Of a DNA stretch of 64,000 bases, positions 27,734 to 39,437 are shown piece after piece; position 1 is the stretch's first letter, and every line of letters begins with the position of its first letter. The notes beneath the pieces are model-generated. The model saw nothing but the letters and a program-made list of their open reading frames with translations. It had not been told where the DNA came from and ran no database searches. The position numbers and the translations under genes were made by a program. The DNA comes from Climacteris rufus (lineage: Eukaryota; Chordata; Aves; Passeriformes; Climacteridae). Location: NCBI GenBank assembly GCA_013398175.1, contig VZRZ01001071.1:1941089-2005088 (forward strand), written 5' to 3'.

Positions 27734-28394
27734 TGGCTTTCCTACTTTTACCTTTGTCATCATTACCTTTATCACATATTTATTTTTTTTCCCTTCCATA
27801 ACTTGTTATTCTCACCTATAGTCTCTTTTCAATCAGTATTTGTCCACAGATGAAGTTACTGAAGAGCAGTATTTGAGGGTTAACTAAATAGTAACTTCTG
27901 AGATAAAGTTAACCCAGGTATGGATTTATTCATGTTTATTTGAAGTGTGACCCACTTTAAGGACCTTTTCTGAAAAAAGCCACAAAATACCCAGTGTGCT
28001 GCAGGACTTTCATGTTGGCTCCTTCATGTATCTTTCATCACTGAGAAAATAAATTTGTAAAGCTCCTTATTTCAGTTCCTGCACTAGGAAAAATTATCTT
28101 TCATCCACTTTGTGTTTCTCTGTGACCCTCTTAAAGTAGCATACAGTTGTCCTTGGAATTTTTAGGCTTGCAGAAATGACTTGTGAACCAGGCCTTTCCT
28201 TTCTAAATTGTGCCCCCTTGCGAAGAAATATGGTGGGTGAGTAGAAAGAGATGCTGCAGCATAAGAACAGTGCAGTGTGTGGCAGCCTCAGCAGTGTGCT
28301 TGGGAACTGGTTTAAGAGGACTGTAATTAGAAACAATCCTCTTCTGTTTATATAATTTGTCTCAAAGTTTGTTTCCTAATAATCTGTATATTTT
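27734..28394. other. 661-base spacer between the inverted-repeat arms
   Basis: This unique-looking sequence separates the two arms. It has no transposase-like frame; the longest frame (28094-28336, minus strand, 80 codons) has no recognisable domain. Nothing in it resembles the arms. The spacer would form the loop if the arms paired in RNA or single-stranded DNA. Confidence 0.7.
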
Positions 28395-28622
28395 CTGCAG
28401 TAATATGATTGTATTAATAGCTTAGAGATGAGAAATCTAATGTGGGAAGAATTATTTTAATTTTACTTATAGTAAGTTTACATCATGCCAGTGACCTTAT
28501 TTTCTGTATTTATAAATACATTTTAAGAATTGCTTAATTGCTGGCATTGTAAATTTATTTTTTTCTATAAATTCATACAATACCAAGAGTCCAAGGCAGT
28601 GCTTTCAGATAAATTTAGCATT
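28395..28622 (-). repeat. Right arm of the long near-perfect inverted repeat
   Basis: This arm of 228 bases begins ctgcagtaatatgattgtat and ends gataaatttagcatt. It is the reverse complement of 27507-27733. The bases just outside the two outer ends differ (ctgcta on the left, acatca on the right), so no target-site duplication is visible. That argues against a simple terminal-inverted-repeat transposon and for a local inverted duplication or an assembly or amplification artefact. Confidence 0.97.
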
Positions 28623-29470
28623 ACATCATTTCATTTGCAGTAATGTAAACACAAACTCCAGTAGGTCAGCAAAATTAAATATTAAATGTTTTAGATTTTA
28701 TTATCTGTGTGTCTGTGATTACACTGAAATGCTTATGGAGTTTTTACAAGGAACAGATTTCCACTGACTGTTGGGAAGTAGACTTGTAGGAGCTGCAGAG
28801 GTGAGGCAGCACCATGTGAAATGCAGCAGCGGGATTAAGATTTGGCAACACACTTCTTTTCTCTGCAGGCTCCTAGGCAGCCTCTGTAGAGGAGAACAGA
28901 CTGTCATCTTGTATTGCTGAAATCCAGCTTGAAGTTTCTGCTTGTGTTTTCTTGTTTCAATTTCTATACAGTTTTTTCGTTTTTCCTGCCAGTTGGTATG
29001 ATATGGATATGGTGAATCACGAGGGGAAAAGGTATGGTTCATGTAATACAAAATGCAAAAATGTTTTTCTTACTGCAGGAATAACAGGAAAGCTTTAGTT
29101 CGTCAGAAAGAAGAATGTAGTGCTGAAGAAAAATATATTCTTGTTTTACTAAGCAACATATTTCTTTCCTGAACAAGTTTCTTTTCAGTCAGTACTTACC
29201 CTGCAGATGTAAACAATTAGTAATTTTGAAAAGTCTATGTTGTTTCCTTTTAAAAATAGGCATACTGCATGTGAATGTTTACTACATTATTGTATTTAAT
29301 TGATTGTAAAGCCACTTACAGTATTTTAATACTTAAAGTTATAAAAATCTACTTGTTTGTTTAGTATTGGGTTCTAACTCTATAAATAAAGTAATATAAT
29401 TACTAATTACATGCTTTTCTTTTTCTTACTTTTTTGTTTTGATAAAATACTTAGATGTGGTTAATGAACT

Positions 29471-29615
29471 CAACGTTAAACCTCCCCCCCCCCCCCCCCA
29501 AGGATACTGACCCNNNNNNNNNNNNNNNNNNNNNNNNNNNNNNNNNNNNNNNNNNNNNNNNNNNNNNNNNNNNNNNNNNNNNNNNNACCGCAACGTTAAA
29601 CCCCCCCCCCCCCCG
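29471..29615. repeat. C-homopolymer repeat units bordering an assembly gap
   Basis: The word caacgttaaa followed by a C run occurs at 29471 (16 consecutive C at 29484-29499) and again at 29591 (14 C at 29601-29614). The gap lies between the two copies. The shared leader suggests that the gap hides a tandem minisatellite with an internal poly-C block. On the opposite strand this is poly-G, which can form G-quadruplexes and stalls sequencing, a likely reason for the gap. Confidence 0.75.
29514..29586. other. Assembly gap (73 N)
   Basis: A run of undetermined bases lies between two C-homopolymer repeat units. The true length may differ from 73. Confidence 0.99.
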
Positions 29616-32600
29616 CCAATGAGTATCTGACTCTTACTGTGACTTGATAAAGAAATATTGCATGTATAGCAAGGATTTATGGAAAACACGTCATTTCTTT
29701 TTAGTAAAGTTTATTGAAATTATAAGTGAAATATATAAGACTTGGGTTTTTTGAATATGCAGTAGCATATAAATGAAAACAAATTCTGCATCATTCACTC
29801 CACCCAGTGTAATCAGTAGTGAAATATTCAGTAGAAATGTGATCGGGATGACTTGATAATTATGTATATTTTTATAAATGCTAAAAGTACTGTTTTGTCT
29901 TGTTTTCCTCTCATGTGCATGTGAAGCTAAAACTAGAGAGAGCTCACTACACACTAGTGATGACAGAGAATTGTTTCCTTTTCTCAAACATATGTTGTAC
30001 TTTTATATAGTCTAAAAAACTCAGAAATTGTCTGATGTTTAAATGTACTGGACTAGTCTTCCAGTAAAGCAATATGTTTCAGGAATTTAAACTATGAACA
30101 GTGCTTTTGACTTGGCTCAGGCAATTTATTGTGTAGGTTGGTTAATGAGGGATCCAAGTACCTACTTGTAAAAATAACACAGTAATGTGCTTTTTTGTAC
30201 ATAAGCTCTGAAGATTAGTAAGAATAAGTTGTGATGGTTACACTTAATGAACACAAACTCTGTATCTCTGTGACAACTTGTCTTATTTTCACTAAAATAG
30301 TAGAAGTTTTACCTCTCTGGTGCCTTTGTACTTTACTTAACTTTATCAGGTTAAGAGCAAATGACCCAGGAACATTATGACAAAGATTTGAGGCCTTCAG
30401 TAAAGGGTCCAAACATCAATTTTTCTTTGTGTTCCTACAAAGTGATAAAGTGAAGGGGAAACAAAGGTTGATACATTATAAATAATGTTAAAAGTCCTAT
30501 ATACTGTGATAATGTCCGGCAGTATTAGGTTGTGGGACTTATTTTCCAAGAAGCAGAATAAATACATAGGAAGATAAAATTCCTGTTTTAAAGTGTGTAC
30601 CCAGTGATAAAAAAGGTGAGCTGTGGGATATACAGATATAAATGACTGTATTGATAGGTAGCATGTGAGTATGGGCTTCCACTGATATATTAGTCAATCC
30701 AGCCCTGTATTAATGCCCTGTAAATAAATTAAATACATAGTTAGCCAGTCAGAAGATTAAAAAAAGAATGACTAGACAAAATGTTGAATTACAGTCACAC
30801 ATTTGTCAAGCACATGTTGAGGGTGCAGTTACCAAAACCATCCATAGTTTATGGAATTGTATTTGTTGCCATTTTTGCTTGTTCTTACTTCTCTGTTAAT
30901 TTAGGGAGAGGTCATGACTCTCAGCTAGTGTCTTTTTTGTATCAGTCATTTTGATATAACTAAACTAGTGCCCAAGCTTTATATCTTAAATTTTGATAAG
31001 CAGCTACACCTCCATTATTGCTTCGTTTTTTGTTTTGTTGTGGTCTTTGGTAGATAAATCTTCATAAGCAGATTTCATTGTAGAACATATTAGTACAGTT
31101 TGTAGAGTAACTTTTGGAATATAAAGACTCTGCTTTAAAATAGGTTTTAGATCTGCATATCTCAGATGGAAATTACTTTTTTTTCACCACAGGATTGCCT
31201 TTTTCAGTGCTAGTATTACAATAAGTTAATATATTTAATGTAGATTTGGGGTTTGATGAGATCTCTGTTATAAAAAGTGTATGTAAACTTTACATATAAA
31301 CTTTACCCTCGATGGAATAGATTGTCCTAGATATATCTCTGAGAAAATAGGGGTCTGGAAATTATCTTTGCTTGTTTATTCTGTACTACAGTAAAGATCC
31401 ATTAGATCTCTGTAATCTTTATAAAGTACTGTTTTTCCAGGGTTTTTTTGTCCCTGATGTCACTTCAAGTTCTTATCGTAGCACTGTTTGAACGAGTCTT
31501 CCTGCTTATTCTCAGAATGATGATGCTCTGACAAAACTGTCCTCTAAAGATCTTAAGAATGTACTTGTCAAATTGAAAGTATTTTGGACTTCAGTAAAAT
31601 GTTAAGCTATTACTAGAGTTTCATAGAAACATACAATGCTTTCAACATTTTTCCATCTTTCCATGATAATTATTTAACAAACAACCATTTTTGCTTGGTA
31701 GTTATCTGAAACATCCATTACAAATTTTCCTCCTTCAAGTACATGAGTAGTTTATTATGTATAAGAAAACTTGCTGCAGTTAATTCAAAACAAATCTGTA
31801 CTCAGCTCTCCCAAAACTGTTGAAGAGCACTATTTCTCACTGAAGTGAAGCTTTTGGAAAAGTTTATGGAATCATAAATTTGGCATGTGTACTTACAGAT
31901 AAATGAGTCAAAGGTTTTTCAGAACTGGTGTGATAATATGAAAGAGAAGCTTATAATAGGAATCTAAGTTTTATCCTTCATTTTGAGAGGCCAAGCATAC
32001 ACATAGGTCACTTATGCATGTAATTCAGTGTAATATAATTGCAATTTATAAAAATGATTACACTGAGCAGAGTGGCTATGAATTTTGGTAAGGAAGCTGT
32101 TGTATATACAAAGTTGAGTTGAAGCTAATGCTAAAGCAAAATAAATCTCATGGATGACTAAACTCTGGTCCCTGGGTCTGTAACAATCCCCAGAGAATAA
32201 GGAAAGTTAATTTAAAATATTTTTGTTCTTCTGGTCTTAAGCCAGATGCCTTAAATTCTGAAAATCAAGCCTCCAGTGACATTCCGCTCCAGTGGGAAAA
32301 GAAAGGAGAACATATCCTCTGGTCCTGCAGAAACTTAGTTCATGGACAATTAAAAAGTGTCATTTAAATACTGAACTAATGTGCTGTCATTCCCTCTCCG
32401 TTGTTCAGTCAGTCTCCCTTTCTCGCTTGTACCCATTCTCTTAAAACAAGCATATTTACTTTAAAAAGCATGTTTTAAATGTGATGAAGGAATTACAACT
32501 TTCGAAGATTGCAAAACATGAGTTTATCTATTTCACGATTTTCAGTCAAGTAAAACTGAACTGGAAATACAATGAGTGAATTAATGCCCTGTGTTTAGAT

Positions 32601-35600
32601 CTTGGAATTGGCTTTCAAAACTCCACTTGGAGACAGCATCATTTTAAACTTAATTATAGTGTTATAATCTTTTCATCTTTTTTGCAGATTTGGATGATAA
32701 TCAAAAACTCTTTCAGTGACAATTACTTTGGTAGATTCAGTTTTATTCTATTATACAGTTGTCTTAATGTAAGTATGGCTATTAATTTATATTAGGTGTC
32801 ATCAAAGTTGTGTCATAAAAACATGATACGAAAATTAAATGTACAGTGTTCTGCAGGACAGTTATTTAAAGACAGCAGCTGAACATACCAGCTGGAAACA
32901 AGGAAAACAGTAAGTTATTTCTTTTGGTTACTGCATTGTGTATTAGTTGTTCACAGTGTCTTAATATTTTTAGCTTTTCTACACTTTAGATACTTTCTAT
33001 AGATACAGCACTGTCTTCCTTAGCAGCTAATGACCAAGGAAGATGGATAGTGTTGAAAGTACTATGTTCTTGATTCAAGACACCAACATTGTACCAAGAT
33101 GGATTATTGTGATTGCTTCGTTTTAGCCAAAATTGTTATTCTAAAAATTTACAAGATAGCCCTTTTTTATTTTTTGTCTTTATTTAGAGTTGATATTAAA
33201 TGTTCATTATGAGCAGTGATGAATGAAGACTCATTTTTAATCAGTAAATTAAGATTAAACATGTAATTTAAAAATTAAGTTCGAAGTATCAATATTCTGT
33301 TGTTACTTTGGCAAGGAATGGTGCCTTTTCTATTTCTGGGCAATTAAAAAAACCCTTAAAGTGGAAAATGCCTCTTTATAGAACAAAGTTATTTTGTTTC
33401 ATGAAATCATGTTCTGTATCCTGACCTAAAAGTCTATCAAACAATTCAGTCATGAAAACTCTGAGAATTTCCTGGCCCCTAAGTACTATCCAAAATAATC
33501 TTATAATTATTCATGTGACCCTATGAACCCAACAGCTGAAGTACAAGCAAACAAATAGGCTTGGATTCAGTGTCTATAAAATTAGAAAATGAGAACTAGA
33601 TTTCCTGTGCTAAGGAAAACGTGCTCTTTTATTAGCTACATGCCATGGGTAGGATGCATGCATTTTACAGCTGTATTAATGTGCCTACCAATCTTTTACA
33701 GCAATAGCAATTACGATTGGGTATAAGTGAAAACATTTAGAGATACAGCAAGGCTCTGTTGCACTTTACATTTATGTAATGCTTAGGTTTATGACTGTAG
33801 ATCTGAACTATTGAGTGTTTCTTAGGGATTTGGGAAGATCCACCTTTCAATGTAAATCCAATATGTGTAGTACAATAAAAGCCCATTATGAGCCTTTTTT
33901 GATACAAATAATAATAGTGATTATATAATTAAAAAGGCTTTTTCTTTTCATTATTTTGTGTTTGATCTTTAGCGGATTGAGCTTGAGACCATAAGCAATT
34001 CTGAGCAGTTTCTCTACTTGCACAGATGCAGCATTGCACTGTGTAAAAACTGAATTAGCCAGTGCTATGACCTTTAACCCTTACCATTGGTTACCTTATG
34101 AATTTTAATATGAGAGACATGGGAACGGAACAGACTGTATGCTTTCTGAATCAGTTATGTAAGTATACATATTAAAATAATATTTTTAAAGAACACATAA
34201 AGTCAGGGTTTTGCAGAAGTAGCTATAGTGAATTTTGTCAAATAGATGAGAGTAGAAAGAGGACAAGAAACTAAACATGTTTGGGATGGTGAGACATGGT
34301 CTTCAACAGCCATAATTTTTAGGTTTTCTGTTTGGTTCTAAGGTGGTCATGTTGACAGGAGATCTCTTAAGTGTTTTATTTTTCTGTACTGCGTGTTACC
34401 CCTCAACCTTATTGTCAGCTTGTAGTTCAGGAATATGCAACTAAGTTCATCTTTCAAAGTTGTTTAAATAATCAGTTCACATGAGTGGGAATGCAGCTAT
34501 TTTTAAATGTATGAGTTCTGTGGAAGCCTTTCCTCACATGGGAAGAGCACTGTTGTTACTAAGGTACAAACCCATGCACATTTCTTCCTGGATCTGAAGT
34601 GTGTGGAGTTTTTTTACTTGTTTCTTAGAGAAAATCTGGACTCAGTGTTGTTCCACATGTAGAATAATAGATAAAGGAAAAAGACCCGGGAAGGGGGCTC
34701 CTGGGTTCCTCTGCTTTGAGTGCTTGGTGCTCACCTGTTCTGAATGCACCCCTCACGCATCAGTATTTTGGAAATGAGAAATATGAACATCATGCCTTTT
34801 TGAAACCATCAGCAAACTAATTGAATTAATTTTTTTTCTACCTTTGAAGAAAGGAAGCCTTCGAGGGTGTATTAAATAGAGTTTTCAGTGGCTTCTGTTA
34901 GAATTTCTTACCATTTCTTACTCGCGTTTGGAAAGCTCAGCGATCCCTTGTAATAATAGCATCCCATTACGTTTTGATGTACCAAATACTTTTCTCCTAC
35001 AATGAAAGGCAGAATTTATGATGAAAATGTGTATCTCTCTTGAGTTGAAGTTATTGAATCATGACACATTTAATATTCTAACATCTAAACAGTTTGAGTG
35101 AATTATTTCAGTCTTTGACACAGTTTTAGCCTAATTAGTCTCTTTTAGATAAGATACATTAAAACTACTATGCTGAATTAAAAATTCAACTTGAAGTCGT
35201 CATCTTGTTTTAAATACTTTTTATAACACACCTGGGAAGCTTTATATGAATTACTTCTTTTTATCAGTAAAGTTTATCAAAAGTCATTATTAAAATACAT
35301 TTTTTAGAAGTGGTTATGTGTGGTGCATATACTTTTATGTTAAAAACACAGTACGTAATTTTGAAAGCTGATAGTCCAAGAAATTCCAGCCTACATGTTC
35401 AAAGACATGACCCACTTCAAACTAGTAAAACTAGCAGCTTTTCAGTTAAAAACCCCAACATCTGCATTAGTTAGGTGGAAATAACACAGATGTTTGAAAG
35501 GAGTGATTTAATTTATTTAGTTACTAAGACAGCATATTGTTTGTAAGTTACATTGTTAGTTCAAGTTTGGAGGAAGTAAATAAGCACTCAGGAAATAAAA

Positions 35601-36639
35601 AGAGAATACTGTCTATGTGAAGAATTGACAAGGGTAGACCAGTAAGCAGAACTAAAATTTGTAGGTTGGTAAGTACTAGAAAAAGATTTAAAAATCATTA
35701 TTTAAAATGAGAAAGTTAGCAAGTAAACTTAGTAATAAAGTAATTAATAACTATATATCTTTTCACATACACTTTTGTACCAACAGAGGTATGAATAACT
35801 GACCCAGCTGACCAGAAAGTGATATTTTTGGCCTTTGCTGGCTAAGATTGGAGGGGTTTCTCTCACTGGCAAGGGCATAGTTTCACATTGATGAAAAGTG
35901 ATGTGAAGAACTCCTGTGTTGGGTTTGGTGTCATCCTTTAATTTTCTCCTTAATCAGCTTGAAATTTCAAATATTTATGAAAAAACTTTCAAATTACAGT
36001 TAATTCATTCCTTTTATCAGCCTGTGTTACATCTTGATTCTTCTTAGTAGTTATTTGGATCTAAAGTGTATTACCTGCCATGAAAAGCAGGACTTTCTGG
36101 GGGTGGAGATGTGGTGTTAAATCTGTGTCCCAATTAGATTACACTGCTTTTTCTGTCTTCTAAATCTGTGATGTCCATCTTTCCTTTGTTAAGGGCTGTA
36201 AAAATTAATACTGCTACCTTACAGAAATGGAAGATTAGTAAGTAATAGCAACCAAGTTTTATCAAAAATAAAAATGATGACTTCTTGGAAGTTTGAAACT
36301 GCTGTTACAATTTCTGGTCATAAATCCAAGTATCAAATTTGTTTTTTTAAAAAGCTGTATCATTTTCTTATGATAACAAGTGAAAAAAATTCTTTACTAA
36401 AGACACTGCTCAGATACCAGAACTGAATAGGGTGGCTGATAATATTTCTGAAGAATGTTGAGCTGTATTTAAGGATTGCCTGGGCAAGATGGTTTGATCC
36501 TCATTAAATTCAGTTTTTGTTCCTTGAAATTACCTCATCCTTAACAGGATGCAATTAATAAGAAATATTGGCTGGTGAGGTAATGCACATTCTGCAATTG
36601 CAGTCAAAGCTGTAGAAAGTTCACAGAACATCACTTAAT

Positions 36640-38260
36640 GAATATTAGTATTTGGGCACATCTGTGCTTGATCGCTCTTTTGGCAGCCTTCCAGCTGCCA
36701 TTGACACCGCTGTCCGTGTTCCCAGGGTCACCTCGTCTGTTTTCTGTGTGTCCTCTGCTGCTCTGTGCCACATTGCCCAGTTACAACTTCCTGTGTAGGA
36801 TTGAATACTCAACAAAACTTGCAGTTGACCAAGTGAGCATTATTGCTCTGTAGCACGGTACTGTTGTCTTGTGCTCTGTCCTGACATTGTAAGTAACTAC
36901 ATCTTCCTCATCCTTGAAGAGAGCACAAAAGTTTGAAAGGTGTTTGAGAGCAGACATTGCGAAAAGGATATTGACAAGACTGCTTCTGGAAGGGTATCCA
37001 CAGTGAACAGGTCACCACAGTGTTTCTTCTAAATTGCTAGAATCTGGAGATCATTTGTGGAAAAGAAAAATGTCTGGTTCTCCCACAGTGACTGTATCAC
37101 TGGATGTTGGACAAACCATGTGAGTATGCTGGAACAAGCATTGACTCCTATGATGAAGAGCTGCCTGAAGACCTTTATTTCTTTCCTGTGATGTGTTCTT
37201 TCCTTCAGATGTGTGAGGGGACTGGACAGACTCCAATGCACACACTTATCTGCCAGTTGTACACACCCTGCCCCAGGGAGGGCAACTTCTGTTTGAACTG
37301 GGAGTTTTGTTCTTACTGTAGGGAGAAAGTGACTGTGTATGCTGGACTGGCATCATGTCCTCTCCTCCCACCCCTCTCCAGTTCCTGGGTAGCGAGGGCA
37401 TAGAGTGCTGTGTTTGCTTTTACTCACTGCCTGCAATTGCATGTGGTGCAACAATGTGCTGCTGCAGCAAGCAAACCTTTTGTTTCTGCATTCTCAAAGC
37501 AGATCCTGTTTTTCATCTTTATAGTGTCCCATACAAAAGATGAGCAACACCTGTGAACCAAACCACCCTGAACATGCCTGAAACACCTTATAGTAAATAG
37601 CACATTTGTCAAGTACTGGGCGAAATTGTAGTGGTATTGATTACTGGGTGTTTGTATTTTGAGGAAGGCTTTCTCCCTGCCTCTGCCCCCCATTCCCCAC
37701 AACAACACAGTATTCCTCGTGTCTTATGAAGTACGCTTCAGATTGTACCATGGCACTGTGTTCTTTTATTTTGTAGGCAGTTTTTTTTTAAATGCAGAAC
37801 AGCGTTTCAGCACTCTAGGGATATTTTAAGGAATTTTTCCATTACAAAAAGTAGCATCTGAGCAATCAAGTTATTCTGTTTAAGCACCATGTGAAAATAT
37901 ATAGAGAGCAAGTTAAGATACAGAAAACACTGTTAAGCCCTGTAATTATTTCAGGTTTTGCTGAATTGCCTGTACTTCACTGTAAATGTGTGTTTGTAGC
38001 TCCAGCTTTCTTGCTGATGAGTTGTCAAAACAGCTCTTTACTGCTATTTCTTGTTACAAGTGCAAACCTGCATAAAATGGCTGTGTTTCAACAAAATCTC
38101 CTTCAGGTGGTGGCAGTTCTTTTTCTCCTGTTGGTAAAGCTGCAGGTGGGCCAGATGGCAAGTGCCATTGCTGAAACTGCTGGCAGTTCCGCTTGGTGGG
38201 GCAGTTGTTGGATTGCAAAGCCAGCTGAAGGGTGACATTCAAATACCTTTCCAAAAACTG
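36640..38260. other. GC-richer intronic block with several short open frames, unrecognised
   Basis: This block departs from the AT-rich background and holds several short frames on both strands (for example + 37104-37403 and minus 38054-38254). None shows a recognised domain, a clear start context or paired splice sites. It could be an old retroelement, a non-coding RNA exon cluster or a decayed pseudogene. I do not call a gene. Confidence 0.3.
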
Positions 38261-38516
38261 TTGAGTATGAAGAAAGGCATCATGATATGTATCCCTTTGT
38301 TTTATTGTATTTTATTTTATCTTCATCTGGGATAGCTGTTCATACTTCGAGAATGTTGTCCAATAGCCAAAAAAGTTGGATCATGAGATGCTGAGAGACG
38401 ATTTGTGGAATTTGTGATTTTGCATTCATGTTTGCCACAGTGCACCTAGGGAGAAACTGCAATAAAGTGTCATGACAAAGCACAGACTGGAGAAGCTTGG
38501 GATAGGTAGTTAGGTA

Positions 38517-38600
38517 GTCCTGGTTTCAGGTGGGGTAGAGTTTTCTTCTTCAGTAGCTGTTACCGGGCTGAATGGCTTTGGAATGAGAATGATAATGTTT
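38517..38600 (+). mobile_element. 5' end of an avian endogenous-retrovirus LTR, fragment
   Basis: The sequence gtcctggtttcaggtggggt, followed by agagttttcttcttcagtag and a gagaatgataatgtt motif, matches the 5' end of an LTR family that is abundant in songbird and related genomes (recalled, TguERVL-type). Only the first 80-90 bases are recognisable. There is no internal retroviral sequence beside it, so it is a degraded partial LTR. Confidence 0.6.
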
Positions 38601-39393
38601 CATCTCCAGCTGGGCTGGACAGCAGTTAATCTCTCGCAAACTTCAGTGGTGGTACAATTTAGTAAAGCTTGCCATTGACTATTTGTGTTTATCCACTTCA
38701 TCTTGAATAAAAAGTTAGGAGTGGAATTTGATTGACCACAGGTTTTATCATAAACCTTGCATAAACAAATATTACTTGTTCTTGTAAAATATGAGAACTT
38801 AGTAAGACACTCATCAGCTCTCCTGGTGTGTGCTTATTTGGTCACAGGCTGCTGAGTACCACCAAGAAGATAATGTTCTAATGGTCTAAATGCCTAGCTT
38901 TTGTACTGCAAACCCTGAAAAACACTTACCTAAACATCCAGTATCTTGAAAGGATATCTGAAAACCTCACCTATTTGCTGAAGTGAACAAGACTTGTCAG
39001 TGAACAGAGCTAAGAAATAGTCCTGACAGAGCAGACCTTTCAGCTGTTCACAGCATCATCTTTGTCAAACACAGTAATGTCCTTTGGCTTTGAACAACTT
39101 GCACAACTGTTTGAGATATGGGGCTGTGGCATGTCTTCTTGAGAATATCATGTACAAAATAGGAATAAAGACAAATGTATACACTGTTCCAGGTACAAAA
39201 TAAATTGCATTCGGCATTTAATGTATTTCAGTTCTTATAACCGATACATAATCAGAAATTGTTACAAAAGATTCATATTTTAGAAAGACCTTGAATTAAA
39301 GATTTGTACCTCAGCAGTGATGTTGAAATGTCATGAACTAATCAGTGTGGGTATGGTCATAACCTGAATGAGATAAAGCTGAGAAAACCCAGT

Positions 39394-39437
39394 GTACTTC
39401 AGAAAATTAACCACCAAATATACTTCAGAAAATTAAC
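39394..39437. repeat. Short tandem duplication, period about 27 bases
   Basis: The word tacttcagaaaattaac occurs at 39394 and again at 39421. The intervening bases are ccaccaaata, so a unit of about 27 bases has been duplicated once, partially. Confidence 0.8.

Noticed and set aside
27507..28622. Classical DNA transposon with long terminal inverted repeats
   Set aside because: Flanking bases show no target-site duplication and the spacer has no transposase-like frame. Kept as an unexplained inverted repeat.
29426..29689. Open frame running through the first gap
   Set aside because: It exists only because undetermined bases contain no stop codons and poly-C reads as glycine on the minus strand.
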